DNA of 64,000 bases from Pseudomonas mosselii (GTDB lineage Bacteria > Pseudomonadota > Gammaproteobacteria > Pseudomonadales > Pseudomonadaceae). The stretch spans positions 186,001-250,000 of the forward strand of contig NZ_QJRP01000001.1 of NCBI RefSeq assembly GCF_003205295.1. Direction: 5' to 3'. Below are positions 62,539 through 64,000 of this stretch, in pieces (the stretch's first letter is position 1; each line of letters opens with the position of its first letter). The notes beneath the pieces were generated by a model. The model made no database searches. It worked only from the letters and a program-made list of their open reading frames with translations, and was not told the origin of the DNA. Both the position numbers and the translations under genes were made by a program.

Positions 62539-63315
62539 TCAGTTCTCGGTGAGGGTTTCAGCGGTTGCGTGGGCATGGAACGGGCAGCGCGCCGGACTCG
62601 GCGAACCGGGCTCCTGCAGTTGGTACTGCTTCCATTCGAAGTTGTCGTCCTGGCCGAAGAAGCCCAGGGTCTCGGGCATTACCCCGTCGTTGTAGTGGCG
62701 CACCCGTTCGCGAATGCGTGCGCGGATGCGCTGGCCGCTTTCGGTACTGGCGCTGGCCACTTCGTCGAAGCTTTCCCGCGGGTTGATGACGAAGGCAATG
62801 TGCCGGCCCAGGTTGCGGCTTTTCATCAAGCGGTGGGCGGGGAAGCTCATGTTGATGAACAGCGGCATGCCGGCGAAGCAGAACGACCAGCGCGTGTCGT
62901 GCGGGTCCTGCGGGACCTCTTCGGGCCAGGGCTGCCGGTCGCGTGCATGGACCTGGTTCAGCACATCCCAGGCCAGTGCCTGTTGCGCCTGCAGCGTTGT
63001 GTCGGGCGCCGTCTCGAGGAACACCAGTAGCGGGTTGCCGATGCGCTGCTTGAGCGGAATCGGCTCGATGGTGCGGATGTAGTCACCCAGGCCCCGGGCA
63101 ACATCGTCGGCCAGCCGTTCGGCACGGGCGAAGACGATGTGGCAGGTGCGCGCATTGACCGCCTTGCGCCCGAACAGGCACGGGAAGTCGGGGTTGGCGA
63201 GGGTTTCCTTGAAGTGTTCTATGGTCTTGTGCGTCCAGTGGTGGCGGTTCTGGACATGTTCATCGGCGAGCTCCAGCGCATCCAGGCGGTAGCAGTTTCC
63301 ATAACCCGTAAACAT
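62539..63315 (-). CDS. YqcI/YcgG-family protein, putative heme-dependent N-hydroxylase
   Basis: A 258-aa YqcI/YcgG-family protein. It has FPCLFGRKAVNA (44-55), then RWSFCFAGMPLF, and the family hallmark FPAHRLMKSRNLGRHIAFVINPRESFD (158-184). Characterised members (GntA in guanitoxin synthesis, DcsA in D-cycloserine synthesis) are heme enzymes that N-hydroxylate guanidine groups of arginine-type substrates. The ATG at 63315 follows TGGGGA; one at 63330 lacks a ribosome site. It heads the operon with LysE-type and SGNH-like genes, divergent from a LysR gene. The substrate is inferred, not shown. Confidence 0.82.
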   Translation of the reverse strand: MFTGYGNCYRLDALELADEHVQNRHHWTHKTIEHFKETLANPDFPCLFGRKAVNARTCHIVFARAERLADDVARGLGDYIRTIEPIPLKQRIGNPLLVFLETAPDTTLQAQQALAWDVLNQVHARDRQPWPEEVPQDPHDTRWSFCFAGMPLFINMSFPAHRLMKSRNLGRHIAFVINPRESFDEVASASTESGQRIRARIRERVRHYNDGVMPETLGFFGQDDNFEWKQYQLQEPGSPSPARCPFHAHATAETLTEN

Positions 63316-63340
63316 GATTTCCCCAGGCATATCCGTATGC

Positions 63341-63367
63341 GTTTAATAGAGTTTCTCGTTTAATAGA
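63341..63367. repeat. Direct repeat in the divergent regulatory region
   Basis: GTTTAATAGA occurs twice with a 17-bp period (63341 and 63358) between the YcgG-type gene and the LysR gene. It is a candidate regulator-binding site. Confidence 0.5.
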
Positions 63368-63501
63368 ACTTTTTCGGCATATTCCAGCAGGTTGGCTATA
63401 TGTAATTGTTATTTACAGGCATTTTCCGAGATGGTCCCCGCGTTGTAAAACGCCTGGATCTATGACCTACTATTAGCCTCACTCATGCTCTGGAAGGTGC
63501 C

Positions 63502-64000
63502 ATGTCGGAACGGATTCAAGCCTTGCACGCCCTGCGCGCCTTCGAAGTGGCCTCGCGCTATGGCTCCTTCACCCGCGCGGCCCAGGAACTGGCCCTGACC
63601 CAGGGGGCGGTCAGCCACCACATCAAGACCCTCGAAGCCCTGTTCGGCTGCGACCTGTTCGAGCGCCGCGGCCCCAAGCTGCGCCTGACCGAGCATGGCC
63701 GGCTGCTGGCCCAAGAGCTCAAGGTCGGCTTCAAGATCATCGAGAACGCCTGCGCGCTGCTGCGCCAGGACCGCTACGGCGTGCGCCTCAAGGCCCCGTC
63801 CACGCTCACCGTGCGCTGGCTGCTCAGGGCCCTGGACGGCTTCAAGAAGGTCGACAACAGCTGTTCGGTGCAGTTGTCCAGCGTGTGGATGGACATCGAC
63901 GCGGTGGACTTCTATTCCGAACCCTATGATTGCGCCATCCTGCTGGGCAACGGGCGCTTCCCGGCGGATGTGCAGAGCCTGAAACTGTTCGATGAGTGGC
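63502..64000 (+). CDS. LysR-family regulator, partial
   Basis: The first 166 residues of a LysR protein (GcvA subgroup): HTH GSFTRAAQELALTQGAVSHHIKTLE and the start of the effector domain (KAPSTLTVRWLLRALDGF). It runs off the right edge. GGAAGG precedes the ATG. It is divergent from the YcgG-type operon with 186 bp between, so it is the expected regulator of that operon. Confidence 0.9.
   Translation, partial: MSERIQALHALRAFEVASRYGSFTRAAQELALTQGAVSHHIKTLEALFGCDLFERRGPKLRLTEHGRLLAQELKVGFKIIENACALLRQDRYGVRLKAPSTLTVRWLLRALDGFKKVDNSCSVQLSSVWMDIDAVDFYSEPYDCAILLGNGRFPADVQSLKLFDEW

Overview
The window is a chromosome segment from a Pseudomonas of the putida group. The inference rests on high-GC coding sequence, pairs of the roughly 30-bp REP palindromes typical of that group (the GGAGCGG-C/G-CTTG-x-C-CGCGA type) in many gene gaps, and characteristic neighbourhoods such as tusDCBE-trpD2, tsx-nup and czcCBA. 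No search was possible, so the assignment comes from reading alone.

Layout. 1-5.9 kb: core genes on the minus strand (glutathionyl-hydroquinone reductase, the TrpD2-like YbiB protein, the tusDCBE sulfur relay, an NCS2 purine permease, a Bax-inhibitor-1 family protein). 5.9-16.1 kb: an integrated element beginning at a tRNA-Ser(TGA). An intact tyrosine integrase sits against the tRNA, followed by leftward phage genes (DUF4224 protein, cytosine methyltransferase, small phage proteins, a LuxR-type HTH protein, a truncated ParB-like protein). Four lower-GC rightward cassettes interrupt these: an HNH endonuclease, two paralogous membrane proteins with matching promoter geometry, and a YbjN-like plus membrane-protein pair. 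The right side carries a fragment of a second integrase fused to the ParB-like gene, so the prophage is a deletion remnant without structural genes. An O-antigen-type acyltransferase follows. 16.3-18.2 kb: a DHCW cupin, an alpha/beta hydrolase divergent from an ArsR regulator around a perfect palindrome, and a small membrane protein.

18.6-35.5 kb: purine-nucleoside uptake (nup, tsx), esterase and hydrolase genes, two LysR regulators, an SDR with an altered active site, acetyltransferase, SH3-like protein, isochorismatase-like hydrolase, TSUP exporter, MASE1-GGDEF cyclase, SLC13-TrkA permease and small envelope proteins. 35.5-43.8 kb: Lrp/LysE pair, thioredoxin-fold protein, sirtuin, RidA, acetyltransferase, a PAS-GGDEF-EAL protein behind a perfect CRP/Vfr-type site, a DMT exporter and an AraC regulator. 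43.9-50.8 kb: an AhpD-like protein, acyl-CoA-dehydrogenase-like flavoprotein and complete ABC importer in one operon, then a TonB-dependent siderophore receptor.

50.9-53 kb: a putative DNA-repair radical-SAM/DUF4130 pair behind a perfect LexA box. 53.5-59.3 kb: a czcCBA-type heavy-metal efflux operon. 59.3-64 kb: DoxX and Sel1-like proteins, then an operon coding for a YqcI/YcgG-family (heme N-hydroxylase-like) protein, a LysE-type exporter and an SGNH-hydrolase-like protein, divergent from a LysR regulator that runs off the window. This last operon and the cassettes in the prophage remnant are the best candidates for undescribed biology.
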